A stretch of 5,354 bases of DNA from an uncultured Candidatus Saccharimonas sp. (GTDB lineage Bacteria > Patescibacteriota > Saccharimonadia > Saccharimonadales > SZUA-47). The notes under the pieces are model-generated. The model was not told where the DNA came from. It saw nothing but the letters and a program-made list of their open reading frames with translations, and did no database searches. The translations under genes and the position numbers were made by a program. Position 1 is the stretch's first letter; each line of letters opens with the position of its first letter. The stretch spans positions 1 to 5,354 of the forward strand of contig CALRCT010000034.1 in assembly GCA_943354655.1 (NCBI GenBank). Direction: 5' to 3'. Shown here piece by piece: positions 4,440 through 5,354 of the stretch.

Positions 4440-5354
4440 TTACATAGACAGGTTAGGGTTTATGTCTAAATTGTATGGGTCGGCTGGCAGGGCGGCTAAT
4501 TTTGCTTTAAAGGCGCCAAGAGTTGCGATCATAGCTCCGTTGTCGGTAGATAGTTTAGTGTCTGTATAGTTGATTTTAATAGGCAAACGATCAGCCAATT
4601 GTCGCCTAAGTTCTGTGCTGGCGCTTACACCACCGCCAATAACAACACTAGCCGGATTAAATTCATTAAATGCGGTAACTGTTTTGTCTACCACTGTTTC
4701 TATGGCGACACGCTGAAACACCGCAGCAATATCTGCCTTCTGCGCGCTTGTAAGCGCCTCTGGAAGGCTAGAACTAGGAAAAGTGAAGTCTTTACCGCAC
4801 ATCGCTTGGGCTTGTCTTAAAACGGCTGTTTTTAATCCAGAAAAACTATAGTCATATTTATTGGGCATTTTTGCTTTGGGCAGGCTAAATGCTTCTGAAT
4901 TACCTTCTAAAGCTTTTGCTCCCACACTTGGACCACCGGGGTAGGGCAGTCCAAGGATTTTTGCTACTTTATCAAAAGCTTCGCCAATTGCATCATCTTG
5001 AGTTTGTCCCAGTAATTTGTAGTCAAAATGATCATTAAACAAAACAAGTTGACTGTGACCACCGCTAACAATAAGCGCCAACAAAGGGAACACAGGGGGT
5101 GTGGGAGGTAGCAGGTAGGAGTCAGAAGGTTTAACATCTTCCATCTCCAACATCTTATCTCCTATTTGTGTTATGAAATTGGCGTATACGTGGGCTTCTA
5201 CATGGTTTATGGCATACAATGGTTTGTTTTTAATTATTGCCAACGTACGAGCAGTAATTACGCCTACCAAAAGGCTACCGCCTAATCCAGCGCCATAAGT
5301 AACGGCAATGGCGTCTATGTCGTCCCAGGTCATGCCGGCTTCTGTAAAAGCCTG
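4440..5354 (-). CDS. tsaD: tRNA t6A37 threonylcarbamoyltransferase TsaD (5' end outside window)
   Basis: TsaD (older names Gcp, YgjD; Kae1 family) transfers threonylcarbamoyl from TC-AMP to A37 of ANN-decoding tRNAs, with TsaB and TsaE in bacteria. The frame is open to the right edge, so 304 residues are visible and the N-terminal roughly 60-70 residues, including the ASKHA phosphate-1 motif, are missing; the Met at 5331-5333 is internal. Numbered from the first visible codon, the motifs are: VTYGAGLGGSLLVG (18-31); metal ligands H51 and H55 in NHVEAH; SGGH (97-100); DDAIGEAFDKV (120-130); YSFSGLKTA; GGGVSAS (240-246); and D271 in TDNGAMIA, the third metal ligand. Between H55 and SGGH there is a stretch about 20 residues longer than in E. 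coli TsaD, rich in acidic residues and proline. The stop directly abuts that of the convergent Cys-motif gene. Confidence 0.95.
   Translation of the reverse strand, partial: QAFTEAGMTWDDIDAIAVTYGAGLGGSLLVGVITARTLAIIKNKPLYAINHVEAHVYANFITQIGDKMLEMEDVKPSDSYLLPPTPPVFPLLALIVSGGHSQLVLFNDHFDYKLLGQTQDDAIGEAFDKVAKILGLPYPGGPSVGAKALEGNSEAFSLPKAKMPNKYDYSFSGLKTAVLRQAQAMCGKDFTFPSSSLPEALTSAQKADIAAVFQRVAIETVVDKTVTAFNEFNPASVVIGGGVSASTELRRQLADRLPIKINYTDTKLSTDNGAMIATLGAFKAKLAALPADPYNLDINPNLSM

Noticed and set aside
4599..4820. Short plus-strand open frame inside tsaD
   Set aside because: Antisense to conserved TsaD motifs, with no promoter, ribosome site or recognisable product.

Overview
The window looks like a housekeeping segment from a compact, moderately AT-rich bacterial chromosome. 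Genes are packed almost without spacing, two of them appear to be read from leaderless mRNAs, and both tRNA genes encode their CCA ends. All visible frames close with TAA or TAG and need no recoding. A reduced Candidate Phyla Radiation genome, perhaps Saccharibacteria (TM7), fits this style. That placement is an impression from layout and protein flavour, not a demonstrated assignment.

Layout, left to right. Two serine tRNA genes stand head to head: tRNA-Ser(UGA) on the minus strand (16-105) and tRNA-Ser(GCU) on the plus strand (197-289). They share a divergent promoter region, and a Rho-independent terminator follows the second. A short regulatory gap leads to a plus-strand gene (432-1289) for an XRE-type helix-turn-helix fused to a HAD-superfamily hydrolase domain. 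One base beyond its stop lies the stop of the convergent valyl-tRNA synthetase gene valS (1291-3849, minus). The 290-bp region upstream of valS holds the valS promoter and Shine-Dalgarno, a near-perfect chromosomal parS site (15/16 to the ParB consensus) with a degenerate second copy 36 bp away, a hairpin, and a textbook sigma-70-type promoter with a 9-bp-arm inverted repeat in its spacer. That promoter drives a small unidentified Cys-motif protein (4140-4439, plus). Its stop codon abuts the stop of the convergent tsaD gene (4440 to the right edge, minus, 5' end missing), which encodes the tRNA t6A-modification ATPase.

Functionally the window is mostly translation machinery: two serine tRNAs, the enzyme charging tRNA-Val, and the catalytic subunit of the t6A modification of ANN-decoding tRNAs. 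tRNA-Ser(GCU) reads AGC/AGU and is therefore a t6A37 substrate class. The two unexplained genes (HTH-HAD fusion and Cys-motif protein) share the same promoter-to-ATG geometry. The parS pair suggests, as inference, that the window lies in the origin-proximal part of the chromosome, although no dnaA, parA, parB or DnaA-box cluster is visible.
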